Below, one piece after another: positions 27,540 through 35,208 of a stretch of DNA of 35,208 nucleotides. This DNA is from Hydrogenothermus marinus (GTDB lineage Bacteria > Aquificota > Aquificia > Aquificales > Hydrogenothermaceae). The stretch covers positions 1 through 35,208 of the forward strand of contig NZ_REFO01000018.1 in the NCBI RefSeq assembly GCF_003688665.1, in the 5' to 3' direction. The translations under genes were made by a program, and so were the position numbers. The notes beneath the pieces were generated by a model, which ran no database searches, was not told the DNA's origin, and saw only the letters and a program-made list of their open reading frames with translations. Position 1 is the stretch's first letter, and each line of letters starts with the position of its first letter.

Positions 27540-28546
27540 TGGAATATAGAAATTTAGGGAATACAGGTTTAAAGGTTTCTGTTATATGTCTTGGAGCAAT
27601 GACTTTTACAGAAAAAGGTTGGAGATCTGCTGGAAGTATGCCTTTTTCAGAAATTCAAAAAGTAGTTGATTATGCAATAGATAACGGAGTTAACTTTTTT
27701 GATACTGCAGATATATATGCTTACGGAGAAAGTGAAGAGCTACTTGGAAAAGCCCTTGGAAATAGAAAAAATGATGTGATAATTGCAACAAAAGTTAGAG
27801 GTGTTATGGATGAAAATGATCCAAATAAGAGAGGATTATCAAGACATCATATTTTTAAATCCGTAGATGAATCTTTAAAAAGACTAAAAAGAGATTATAT
27901 AGACCTTTATCAAGTTCATTGGTGGGATAATCATACACCAATAGAAGAAACCGTAGAAGCTTTAAATGATTTAGTAAGAATAGGAAAAGTAAGATACATA
28001 GGAATATCTGATTTTGCAGGTTGGCAGATTACAAAATCTGTTTTACTTCAACAGATGAAAGGATACTCAAAATTTGTTTCTGCTCAGATGTATTACTCAA
28101 TTCTTGGAAGAGATATAGAGTTTGAAGTTGTTCCTGCTTGTGAAGATCTAAAGATAGGAATATTGCCTTGGAGTCCTTTAGCTGGTGGCTTTTTAACAGG
28201 AAAATACTCTAAGGATAATCCTCATCTTCAAGATAGCAGATATGCAAGAATGGAAAGACCTTTCTTAAGATTTGATTTTGAAAAAGCATATTTTATAGTT
28301 GATGAACTTAGAAAGATAGCTGAAAAATATGATGCTACAGTTTCTCAAGTTGCATTAAACTGGTTGAAAGCAAAACCTTTTGTAAGCTCAATAATCATAG
28401 GTGTTAGAAATTTAAAGCAGTTAAAAGATAATCTTGGAGCTGTAAATTGGAACTTAAAACAGGAAGATATTGATTATATAGACGAGATTTCTGCACCAGA
28501 AAGACCTTATCCTCAATGGTTTTTGGATATGTTTGCTGATCTTTGA
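27539..28546 (+). CDS. Aldo/keto reductase
   Basis: The product is 335 aa, a cytoplasmic NADPH-dependent oxidoreductase of the (beta/alpha)8 AKR fold. The catalytic tetrad is complete: D55 and Y60 (FFDTADIYAYGESEELLG), K85 (IIATKV) and H127 (LYQVHWWD). The cofactor-binding C-terminal segment SSIIIGVRNLKQLKDNLGAV is present. It groups by pattern with the YajO/Tas-like AKRs. There is no signal peptide, so it acts before export. GAGAGGG precedes the ATG. The substrate is unknown; operon context suggests it may reduce the same product made by the ATP-grasp/decarboxylase pair. Confidence 0.92.
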   Translation: MEYRNLGNTGLKVSVICLGAMTFTEKGWRSAGSMPFSEIQKVVDYAIDNGVNFFDTADIYAYGESEELLGKALGNRKNDVIIATKVRGVMDENDPNKRGLSRHHIFKSVDESLKRLKRDYIDLYQVHWWDNHTPIEETVEALNDLVRIGKVRYIGISDFAGWQITKSVLLQQMKGYSKFVSAQMYYSILGRDIEFEVVPACEDLKIGILPWSPLAGGFLTGKYSKDNPHLQDSRYARMERPFLRFDFEKAYFIVDELRKIAEKYDATVSQVALNWLKAKPFVSSIIIGVRNLKQLKDNLGAVNWNLKQEDIDYIDEISAPERPYPQWFLDMFADL

Positions 28547-28554
28547 GAAGATAG

Positions 28555-30324
28555 ATGCAGTTAAGCTGGAATTATATATTTAATCAGATAAAAAAATATA
28601 AAAAGCAGTTAATTATAGGCAATATTATTGCTATTTTAGCAACTTTAATTAGTATTCCAACACCTTTATTTATTCCTTTTTTAGTTGATGAAGTTTTACT
28701 TGGTAAAGAAGGAATTTTTATCCACACTTATCAAAAAATATTTGGACAAGGAAATACTATTTCTTATGTTTTAACAGCTTTATTAATAGTACTTTTTATG
28801 AGAACAGCATTTTTTCTTCTTTCTGCCTTACAAACAAAAATATTTACTGAAATCTCTAAAAATATTACTTACAAAATTAGAGAAAAGGTTCTTTTACATA
28901 TAAAAGATATATCTTTATCTGATTTTGAGATAGAAGGAAGTGGAAAAATTGCATCAAAATTAATTACAGATATTAATACAATAGATACTTTCTTAGGAAA
29001 AACAATTGGAAGATTTATAATATCTATTTTAATAATAATAGGTGTTTGTATTGTTCTTCTTATTATTAACTGGAAGCTTGGATTTTTAATAATTCTTTTA
29101 AATCCAATAGTTGTTTATTTCACAACTGCTATAGGAAGAAGAGTTGGAAAACTAAAAAAAAGAGAAAATAAAGCAATAGAGATTTTTCAAGAGGCTTTAA
29201 TTGAAACATTAGATTTATTTAGACAGATAAAAGCAGCAAATAGAGAGGTTTTTTTCTTATCAGAGCTTTTAAATGAAGCTAAAAAGGTAAGAGATACATC
29301 TATCAATTTTAGTTGGAAAAGTGATGTAGCTACCAGATTTTCAATGCTTATTTTTTTAGGTGGATATGAAATTTTTCGCTCTGTTTCAATTTTATTTGTT
29401 GCTTATTCTGACCTTTCTATAGGAATGATGCTTGCTATTTTTGGATATTTATGGGTTATGATGACACCTATTCAAGATGTTTTAGAAATTCAGTATGCTT
29501 TCCATTCTGCAAATGTTTCTCTTATGAGAATAAATGAGATTTTATCTTTAAAAAAAGAACCTATTTATCCTCATTTAAAAAATCCATTTAAAAATAAAGA
29601 TACAGTATCAATTAAATTAGAAAATGTTTGGTTTTCTTATGATAAACAAAATTATGTTCTTAAAAATATTAATATGAATATTCCTAAAAAATCTAAAATA
29701 GCCATTGTTGGTGCTACAGGTTCAGGAAAAACAACAATAGCTAATATAATAGCAGGACTTTATCCAATAGATAAAGGTGATATTTTTTATGATGGAATAT
29801 CTGTAAAAGAGATAGGCCTTGATGTTATAAGAGCTAATGTATATATGGTTCTTCAAAATCCACAACTTTTTAATAATACAATAAGGTTTAATCTTACTCT
29901 TGGCAAAGAAATACCTGAAGGTGAAATATGGCAAGCTTTAAAAATAGCTCAGCTCTATGAAGTAATACAAAATCTTCCAAAGAAACTTGATACTCTTGTA
30001 GGTAAAAATGGTATAAGACTTTCCGGTGGTGAAAGACAAAGGCTTGCAGTAGCAAGAATGATTCTTGCAAGTCCAAAAGTTGTAATATTAGATGAATCAA
30101 CATCAGCTCTTGATTATCAAACAGAAGAAAGATTAATGAAAGCTTTAGATAATTATTTAAAAGATAAAACATCTATATTAATAGCCCATAGATTATCAAC
30201 TGTAAAAAATGCAGACTACATATATGTTATAGATAAAGGGAAAGTTGTAGAAGAAGGAACCCATAAAGAACTTCTTGAGAAAGAAGGAATATATACTCAA
30301 TATATAAGAGCTTTTAGAAAATAA
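28555..30324 (+). CDS. ABC exporter, fused membrane and ATPase domains
   Basis: The product is 589 aa. Residues 1-325 form a six-helix type-I exporter domain; residues 345-589 the ATPase with Walker A GATGSGKTT (about 386), Q-loop VLQNPQLF, signature LSGGERQRLAVARM (about 489), Walker B VVILDEST and switch AHRLST (about 544). It resembles MsbA and peptide or lipid exporters. There is no N-terminal C39 peptidase, so it would not cleave a double-glycine leader. It likely works as a homodimer. It closes the operon 8 nt after the reductase. Its stop is only 2 nt from the convergent symporter gene. Confidence 0.92.
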   Translation: MQLSWNYIFNQIKKYKKQLIIGNIIAILATLISIPTPLFIPFLVDEVLLGKEGIFIHTYQKIFGQGNTISYVLTALLIVLFMRTAFFLLSALQTKIFTEISKNITYKIREKVLLHIKDISLSDFEIEGSGKIASKLITDINTIDTFLGKTIGRFIISILIIIGVCIVLLIINWKLGFLIILLNPIVVYFTTAIGRRVGKLKKRENKAIEIFQEALIETLDLFRQIKAANREVFFLSELLNEAKKVRDTSINFSWKSDVATRFSMLIFLGGYEIFRSVSILFVAYSDLSIGMMLAIFGYLWVMMTPIQDVLEIQYAFHSANVSLMRINEILSLKKEPIYPHLKNPFKNKDTVSIKLENVWFSYDKQNYVLKNINMNIPKKSKIAIVGATGSGKTTIANIIAGLYPIDKGDIFYDGISVKEIGLDVIRANVYMVLQNPQLFNNTIRFNLTLGKEIPEGEIWQALKIAQLYEVIQNLPKKLDTLVGKNGIRLSGGERQRLAVARMILASPKVVILDESTSALDYQTEERLMKALDNYLKDKTSILIAHRLSTVKNADYIYVIDKGKVVEEGTHKELLEKEGIYTQYIRAFRK

Positions 30325-30326
30325 TC

Positions 30327-31511
30327 TTATTTTATAAATCTACTAATTACTTTAGCTCCTATTAAATCTCCCCATACATTTGTTGAAGTTCTAAACATAT
30401 CTAAAAATCTGTCAACTGCAACAATTAAAGCTATTCCTTCAAGAGGAAGTCCTACAGAAGAAAATACTAAAGTCATTGTAATGAGGCCTGCACTTGGAAT
30501 TGCAGCAGCTCCTATTGATGCAAGGGTTGAAGTAATTACTACTATTATCTGTTGTAGTAGTGAAAGTTCTATACCAAAAACATGAGCAATAAATAAAGCG
30601 GCAACTGCTTCATATAAAGCAGTACCATCCATATTTATAGTAGCTCCAAGAGGTAAAACAAATCCTGCCACTTTCTTAGGGATTTTAGCCTCTTTTTCAG
30701 CAACTTCTAAAGAAACTGGCAATGTGGCAGAACTAGAGCATGTAGAAAAAGCTACTAATATAGCTTCTTTAACTTTATTAAAATATTCAACTGGATTTAC
30801 TTTTCCTACTAAATAAGCTATTAAACCTAAATTTACCGCAAAATGCCATATTATACCTATTAAAACAATAAGGACATATTGCCATAAATCAATAATTACT
30901 TTTATTCCTTTTTCTGCAACAATAGAAGATATTAAAGCAAAAACTCCTATTGGAGATAGATATATTATCCATTTAGCTATTAATAAAAATGCATCATTTA
31001 AACCATCAAAAAGATTTACTATTAATTGCTTTTTTTCTTGTTTTATATATAAAACTGCTATAGCAAGTAATATGGAAAATATAATTACATGTATAGATTT
31101 TCCTTCAGCGAAACTTTCAAAAATATTAGAAGGTATTAAATTATTTATAAAACTTTCAAAAGTAAGTTTTTTTATATCTACAGAATTTGAAGAAAGATTT
31201 ATATCAGATATAGAAAAAGGAAAAATATTAGCAACTAAAAGACCAGTAATAACTGCTATTGTAGTTGTTGCTAAATAATATAAAAAAGCTTTAATACCTA
31301 AATCTTTAAAATCATTTGCAGAACTTAAAGTAGAAATAGATACAAAAATAGATACAAAAATAAGTGGAATAACTATCATTTTAAGTAAGTTTAAAAAGAT
31401 ATCTCCTAATATTTTAAGATTTAATGCTAATTCAGGGATATAAATTCCAACTAATATTCCAAGTATAATCCCTAAAATAGTTAAATTTTCTATTGATAGA
31501 AATTTTTTCAT
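30327..31511 (-). CDS. Dicarboxylate/amino-acid:cation symporter (DAACS family)
   Basis: The product is 394 aa, an inner-membrane carrier with about eight helices and two re-entrant loops, importing glutamate, aspartate or C4-dicarboxylates with Na+ or H+. Landmarks are the serine-rich loop CSSSATLPVSLEVAEKEAKI, GATINMDGTALYEAVAALF with the NMDGT cation site, and DRFLDMFRTSTNVWGD near the C-terminus. Pattern alone does not separate GltP, GltT and DctA. The ATG follows AAAGGAC. It is convergent with the ABC exporter, with a 2-nt gap and no terminator, and divergent from clpB. Confidence 0.92.
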   Translation of the reverse strand: MKKFLSIENLTILGIILGILVGIYIPELALNLKILGDIFLNLLKMIVIPLIFVSIFVSISTLSSANDFKDLGIKAFLYYLATTTIAVITGLLVANIFPFSISDINLSSNSVDIKKLTFESFINNLIPSNIFESFAEGKSIHVIIFSILLAIAVLYIKQEKKQLIVNLFDGLNDAFLLIAKWIIYLSPIGVFALISSIVAEKGIKVIIDLWQYVLIVLIGIIWHFAVNLGLIAYLVGKVNPVEYFNKVKEAILVAFSTCSSSATLPVSLEVAEKEAKIPKKVAGFVLPLGATINMDGTALYEAVAALFIAHVFGIELSLLQQIIVVITSTLASIGAAAIPSAGLITMTLVFSSVGLPLEGIALIVAVDRFLDMFRTSTNVWGDLIGAKVISRFIK

Positions 31512-31547
31512 ATTTGTCCTTTTTTGTTTAAAAACTTTTTGATAAGT

Positions 31548-31553
31548 ATTATA
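31548..31553 (-). promoter_or_regulatory. Candidate -10 box of the symporter gene
   Basis: On the minus strand a perfect TATAAT stands about 37 nt before the symporter start codon. No good -35 is found at 16-18 nt, so an activator or a chance match are both possible. Confidence 0.3.
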
Positions 31554-31577
31554 CCTAATTTAAAGAAGAAAAAATTA

Positions 31578-31606
31578 TTGACTAGAATAGGTTTAATATC
31601 TATTGT
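31578..31606 (+). promoter_or_regulatory. Candidate distal clpB promoter
   Basis: TTGACT (31578-31583), a 17-nt spacer and TATTGT (31601-31606) form a weaker sigma70-like promoter upstream of the main candidate. Two promoters would fit a stress-inducible gene, but nothing here resembles a known heat-shock sigma site. Confidence 0.3.
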
Positions 31607-31626
31607 TAAATATATATTAAAAAGAC

Positions 31627-31655
31627 TTGACATTTTGATAAAATAATTATAAATT
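31627..31655 (+). promoter_or_regulatory. Candidate main clpB promoter
   Basis: A consensus -35 TTGACA (31627-31632) is followed after 17 nt by TAAATT (31650-31655); TATAAA (31648-31653) at 15 nt is an overlapping alternative -10. The clpB Shine-Dalgarno AAGGAGGG (31682-31689) is about 27 nt further on. Confidence 0.55.
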
Positions 31656-31697
31656 TATCTAACAATAATTGACTAAAATTTAAGGAGGGTATTTTAA

Positions 31698-34685
31698 ATG
31701 TTTAGCGAGAACCTATTAGACAAAAAATCAAAAGATATTTTAGAAGATGCTAAAGCCAAGGCAAAAGCAAGAGGAGATAGACTTACAGATACAGATCATC
31801 TACTTCTTGCATTAATTTCAAGAAAAGATTCACCTCTTGCTAAGGTATTAGAAAAAAGAGGAATAGATACTAAAGATTTAGTAAAAAAAGTGCAAGAATA
31901 TCTAAATGATTTATATTCTCAAGTAGATAAATCTACAAGAGAGTATATAAACTACTTAAAAGATTTGCAAAATCAGTTATCTCAAGTTAAAGGTAGTATT
32001 AATCAATTAGTTGCTGAACTTCAAAAAGTAGCAAAAGCAAAAAAAGAAGTAGAACAAGAATTAAAATATGAAGAAAGTAGTTTTTGGGGAGGATTTGGTA
32101 GTTCTGCAAGACTTGAATACGAAAGACTTCAAAGATATGAAAATCAGCTTAAATCACAATTAAATCAGATTAAAAACTCATTACTTCAAGTAATGGATAA
32201 TGAAACTGCAGATGCATTTTTAAATGGACAAGCAAGTCTTTCATCTGTCTTATACAAGATAATAGAAAATTCAGATTTAGTAAAACAGCTAGATGAACTT
32301 GGAATATCACCAGATAGAGTTGTAATAAGAATTGCTGAAGAAGTACTTGGAACTAAAAGTGGTAAAATTTATTCAAATAAATTAGTAAAAGTATTAGAAA
32401 AAGCAGAAAAGCTTGCTTTAGAAAAAGGGGAGTCAGCAGTATCCCCAGTATATATAGCTACCGCACTAATAGATTCTAAAGATACAATTGCAGGAAAAAT
32501 ATTAGAACAAATATTAACAGGAGGAAAGGAAAAGATGAATGGAGAAAACATTCAACAAGAAATGGCAGAAGAAGAAAAATCAGCACTTGAAAAATATGGT
32601 GTAGATTTAACAGAACTTGCTAAACAAGGCAAGTTAGATCCAGTTATTGGAAGAGAAAAGGAAATACAACAAGTAATAGAAATTCTTTTAAGAAGAACTA
32701 AAAACAATCCAGTACTTGTTGGGGAAGCAGGAGTTGGTAAAACAGCAATAGTTGAAGGTTTAGCACAAAAAATAGTAAATAAAGAAGTACCAGAAGATTT
32801 ATTTGATAAAAGAATTATTGCTCTTGATATGGGAGCATTACTTGCAGGTACAAAATATAGAGGAGAGTTTGAAGAAAGATTAAAAGCCATAATTGATGAA
32901 GTAAAAAAATCTGAAGGGGAGATTATCTTATTTATAGATGAGCTTCATACTATTGTTGGTGCTGGTGCTACAGAAGGTTCTACAGATGCAGGAAACCTTT
33001 TAAAACCAGCACTTGCAAGAGGAGAGCTTAGAGTAATAGGTGCTACAACTTTAGAAGAATATAGAAAATATATTGAAAAAGACCCTGCTCTTGAAAGAAG
33101 ATTCCAACCGGTATTAGTAGAAGAACCAGATGTAGAAACTACTATAGAAATATTAAAGGCACTAAGACCAAAACTTGAAAAACATCATGGAGTTAAAATT
33201 GATGATTCTGCTTTAGAAGCAGCAGCAAAACTTACTGATAGATATATACAAGATAGAAGATTACCAGATAAGGCTATAGATGCTTTAGATCAAGCATGCG
33301 CAAGAAAAAAATTAAAACTTGTATATGCTCCACCTGAAGTTATTGAACTTGAAAGAAAGATAAAACTTTTAGATGAACAAATAATGCAAGCTTCCTTAGA
33401 TGGTGATTATGAAAAAGAAGCTCAATTAAAGATTGAAAAAGCTAATTTAGAAAAACAACTAAAAGAGCTTATGATGAAATCTGATAATGAGCATGTGAAA
33501 TTAGAACAACTAAGAAAACAGTTAGAAGAGATAGAAAGACAGATAGAAGTTGAAGCAGAAAAAGGTAATTATGAAAAAGAGGCTGAATTAAAAATAGAAA
33601 AAGCAAAATTAGAAAAAGAGATAAAAGAAATTGAAGCTAAAATAGCAGAAAAAACTGTAGTTAGCGAAGATGATGTTGCTGAAGTAGTATCAGATTGGAC
33701 AGGAATTCCTTTATCTAAACTTAAAGAAGAAGAAATGGAAAGACTTTTACATCTTGAAGAAGAACTTCATAAAAGAGTTGTTGATCAAGAGCATGTAATA
33801 AAAACAGTTGCTGAAGCTATAAGAAGAGCAAGAGCAGGACTTTCAGATCCAAGAAAACCTCTTGCATCATTTATGTTCCTTGGACCAACAGGAGTTGGTA
33901 AAACAGAAACAGCAAAAGCTTTAGCTGAGCTTTTATTTGGTGATGAAGATGCATTAATAAGACTTGATATGTCAGAATTTAAAGAAGAACATTCTGTAGC
34001 TAAATTAATAGGTGCACCTCCAGGATATGTAGGATATGAAGAAGGAGGAAAACTAACAGAAGCAGTAAGAAGAAAACCATATTCAGTGTTGCTACTTGAT
34101 GAGATAGAAAAAGCTCATCCAAGAGTGTTTGATATATTCTTACAAGTACTTGATGATGGAAGATTAACAGATGCACAAGGAAGAACAGTAAGCTTTAGAA
34201 ATACAATAATAATAATGACTTCAAACATAGGTAGCCAATACTTAACAATTATACCTTTTGATGCTGATGAAAAAACAATAGAAAAAGAGTTTGAAAATGC
34301 AAAAGAAAAAGTTTTAGAGGAAGTTAAAAACTATTTCAGACCGGAATTTTTAAACAGATTAGACGAAATACTTGTATTTAAACCATTATTCAAGAAAGAA
34401 TTATTACAAATTGTTGATCTTATGCTTAAAGGACTTAATGCTAGACTTCATGATAGAGAAATACAGATTGAAGCTACAGACAAAGCTAAAGAGCTTATTG
34501 CGAAACTAGGTTATGATCCTGTTTATGGAGCTAGACCTTTAAGAAGAGCAATACAAAAATATGTAGAAACTCCACTTTCTGAATTAATACTTAAAGGTGA
34601 AGTTAAATCCGGAGATATTGTATTAATAGATGAAGAAAATGGTGAATTAAAATTTGTGCCAAAGAAAAAAGAAGATAATAAATAA
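31698..34685 (+). CDS. clpB: ClpB-type AAA+ disaggregase with enlarged N-terminal region
   Basis: The product is 995 aa against about 860 for usual ClpB. It unfolds and rescues aggregated proteins with DnaK. Two Clp_N half-repeats are separated by a coiled-coil-rich insert (about residues 72-190). NBD1 has Walker A GEAGVGKT (342-349) and Walker [15 protein letters not shown] coiled-coil M domain follows (about 550-650), then NBD2 with [16 protein letters not shown] and [20 protein letters not shown], and the C-terminal domain with [15 protein letters not shown]. The M domain and lack of a ClpP-binding loop favour ClpB over ClpA/ClpC. Strong AAGGAGGG before the ATG; a terminator follows. Confidence 0.93.
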   Translation: MFSENLLDKKSKDILEDAKAKAKARGDRLTDTDHLLLALISRKDSPLAKVLEKRGIDTKDLVKKVQEYLNDLYSQVDKSTREYINYLKDLQNQLSQVKGSINQLVAELQKVAKAKKEVEQELKYEESSFWGGFGSSARLEYERLQRYENQLKSQLNQIKNSLLQVMDNETADAFLNGQASLSSVLYKIIENSDLVKQLDELGISPDRVVIRIAEEVLGTKSGKIYSNKLVKVLEKAEKLALEKGESAVSPVYIATALIDSKDTIAGKILEQILTGGKEKMNGENIQQEMAEEEKSALEKYGVDLTELAKQGKLDPVIGREKEIQQVIEILLRRTKNNPVLVGEAGVGKTAIVEGLAQKIVNKEVPEDLFDKRIIALDMGALLAGTKYRGEFEERLKAIIDEVKKSEGEIILFIDELHTIVGAGATEGSTDAGNLLKPALARGELRVIGATTLEEYRKYIEKDPALERRFQPVLVEEPDVETTIEILKALRPKLEKHHGVKIDDSALEAAAKLTDRYIQDRRLPDKAIDALDQACARKKLKLVYAPPEVIELERKIKLLDEQIMQASLDGDYEKEAQLKIEKANLEKQLKELMMKSDNEHVKLEQLRKQLEEIERQIEVEAEKGNYEKEAELKIEKAKLEKEIKEIEAKIAEKTVVSEDDVAEVVSDWTGIPLSKLKEEEMERLLHLEEELHKRVVDQEHVIKTVAEAIRRARAGLSDPRKPLASFMFLGPTGVGKTETAKALAELLFGDEDALIRLDMSEFKEEHSVAKLIGAPPGYVGYEEGGKLTEAVRRKPYSVLLLDEIEKAHPRVFDIFLQVLDDGRLTDAQGRTVSFRNTIIIMTSNIGSQYLTIIPFDADEKTIEKEFENAKEKVLEEVKNYFRPEFLNRLDEILVFKPLFKKELLQIVDLMLKGLNARLHDREIQIEATDKAKELIAKLGYDPVYGARPLRRAIQKYVETPLSELILKGEVKSGDIVLIDEENGELKFVPKKKEDNK

Positions 34686-34695
34686 TTAAAAATCT

Positions 34696-34729
34696 GGGGA
34701 GGGAGCTTTCCCTTTCCCCTTTATCTTTA
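34696..34729 (+). terminator. Likely intrinsic terminator after clpB
   Basis: Ten nt after the clpB stop, GGGGAGGGA pairs with TCCC-TT-TCCCC (two-base bulge, loop GCTT), followed by the T-rich TTTATCTTT. A G+C stem of this strength stands out in the AT-rich surroundings. It may also mark the edge of the mobile-element remnant that follows. Confidence 0.6.
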
Positions 34730-34774
34730 GCGGGCGAGAAGACTCCTTCCGTAAGGGAGGGGATGAAAGCCCGT
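34730..34774 (+). ncRNA. omegaRNA-like double hairpin near the TnpB remnant
   Basis: An outer stem CGGGC (34731-34735) pairs with GCCCG (34769-34773). Inside it, CTCCTTCC (743-750 of 34xxx) pairs with GGGAGGGG (755-762) around a GTAA loop, with two G-T pairs. The layout GAAGACTCC...GGGAGGGGATG resembles the 3-prime hairpin of TnpB guide RNAs (omegaRNA/reRNA), in which a G+C stem is followed by GGATG and then the target-specific guide. Here it lies about 25 nt before the tnpB start instead of after the gene, so it might be a right-end remnant of another copy or a left-end hairpin. The assignment is by pattern only. Confidence 0.4.
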
Positions 34775-34797
34775 ATATAGAATGATACAATAAACCT

Positions 34798-35208
34798 ATG
34801 AAAACAAAAAAAGCTATTTCATTTGAGCTTAATAACAGGTTAACTGACTAGCAACTGATAATAATTGGACACTTAACCTAATCTTCCTCATAGGACAATC
34901 ACCTGGGACAAGACAGGTTTTAAGATAGTAGGAAGTGTAATAAGGCTCTCCCTCTCAAAGAGTTTAAAGGAATACTTAAAGAGCAAATTCAACATAGAAA
35001 CTGACTACCTCTGGATAGAAACAGGCTATAAAAGGTTAAAAGAATTAAGAGTTCTTAACATTCAATTAGTTCCATACAAGGCTTATGGACATCTAAGCTA
35101 CAAACTGGTAGTAGTATATGAAGAGGCAATACCAAAAGTAGAGGTTAAAGGAAGTAGAGTTTTAGCCATAGATTACGGAATAAACAACTTCGCAGCCTGT
35201 ATAGTAGA
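34798..35208 (+). pseudogene. tnpB: Decayed tnpB (IS200/IS605-type RNA-guided nuclease), partial at window end
   Basis: ATG 34798 opens MKTKKAISFELNNRLTD, then an in-frame TAG (34849-34851) and QLIIIGHLT before TAA. A second piece in another frame is open from 34877 to the window end and shows the TnpB wedge and RuvC start: GYKRLKELRVLNIQLVPYKA, YKLVVVYEEAIPKVEVKG and VLAIDYGINNFAACIV, in which the Asp (codon 35171-35173) is the first RuvC catalytic residue. Only about 124 codons separate the ATG from this Asp, against roughly 190 in intact TnpB, so part of the N-terminal region is deleted. Stop, frameshift and deletion together mean it is not functional as written. No tnpA is visible. Confidence 0.75.

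Noticed and set aside
29722-30172. Two minus-strand frames inside the ABC exporter ATPase domain
   Set aside because: They mirror the Walker and signature coding region and have no independent support.
30315-30335. Bidirectional terminator between the ABC exporter and the symporter
   Set aside because: The genes are only 2 nt apart and no stem-loop is visible at the junction.
31072-31278. 68-aa plus-strand frame inside the symporter gene
   Set aside because: Antisense to well-conserved transporter coding sequence.
32552-32890. 112-aa minus-strand frame inside clpB
   Set aside because: Antisense shadow of the conserved NBD1 coding sequence, Ser/Pro-rich with no family pattern.

Overview
The window is strongly AT-rich, Gram-negative bacterial DNA, probably from a thermophilic member of the Aquificota in the Hydrogenothermaceae (Sulfurihydrogenibium/Persephonella type). 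That placement is inferred from low GC, the Lys/Glu/Ile-rich proteins, the unbroken tuf-S10-spc-alpha ribosomal cluster with secY-adk-map-infA inside it, and the presence of outer-membrane proteins. No rRNA or other direct taxonomic marker is present.

Region 1 (1-15560, + strand) is a housekeeping block. It starts with the end of tuf and runs through the S10 genes (rpsJ-rplC-rplD-rplW-rplB-rpsS-rplV-rpsC-rplP-rpmC-rpsQ). After a 73-nt gap with a promoter-like sequence come the spc genes (rplN to secY), then adk-map-infA-rpmJ-rpsM-rpsK-rpsD-rpoA-rplQ and a YggT-family gene. Genes are a few bases apart or overlap, and almost all have clear Shine-Dalgarno sequences. Two genes too short for routine ORF calling, rpmD (L30) and rpmJ (L36), are listed.

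Region 2 (15531-21169, - strand) reads right to left: a threonine synthase-like enzyme, a MoaD/ThiS-type sulfur-carrier-like protein ending in Gly-Gly-Lys, a small NIL-domain protein, a Ppx/GppA phosphatase, a 270-nt spacer with a promoter and a perfect palindrome, the branched-chain aminotransferase ilvE, and two unrecognised genes. The thrC/MoaD/NIL trio suggests a sulfur-carrier route in amino-acid biosynthesis.

Region 3 (21308-30324, + strand) is the most interesting part: eight tightly packed genes encoding a PqqD-like peptide-binding protein, an ATP-grasp ligase, a fold-III PLP decarboxylase-like enzyme, a urea-transporter-like membrane domain fused to an M23 peptidase, a beta-barrel outer-membrane protein, a periplasmic TPR protein, an aldo/keto reductase and an ABC exporter. 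The decarboxylase starts with a tail resembling a RiPP leader peptide (a YxxPxI motif), next door to the PqqD-like protein that could bind it. I propose this as a candidate undescribed peptide- or amino-acid-modification and envelope system; its product and substrate are unknown.

Region 4 (30327-35208) holds a dicarboxylate/amino-acid:cation symporter (- strand), a ClpB-type disaggregase with an enlarged N-terminal region, a terminator, an omegaRNA-like double hairpin, and a decayed TnpB gene of the IS200/IS605 group that runs off the window end. No tRNA, rRNA or CRISPR array was seen.
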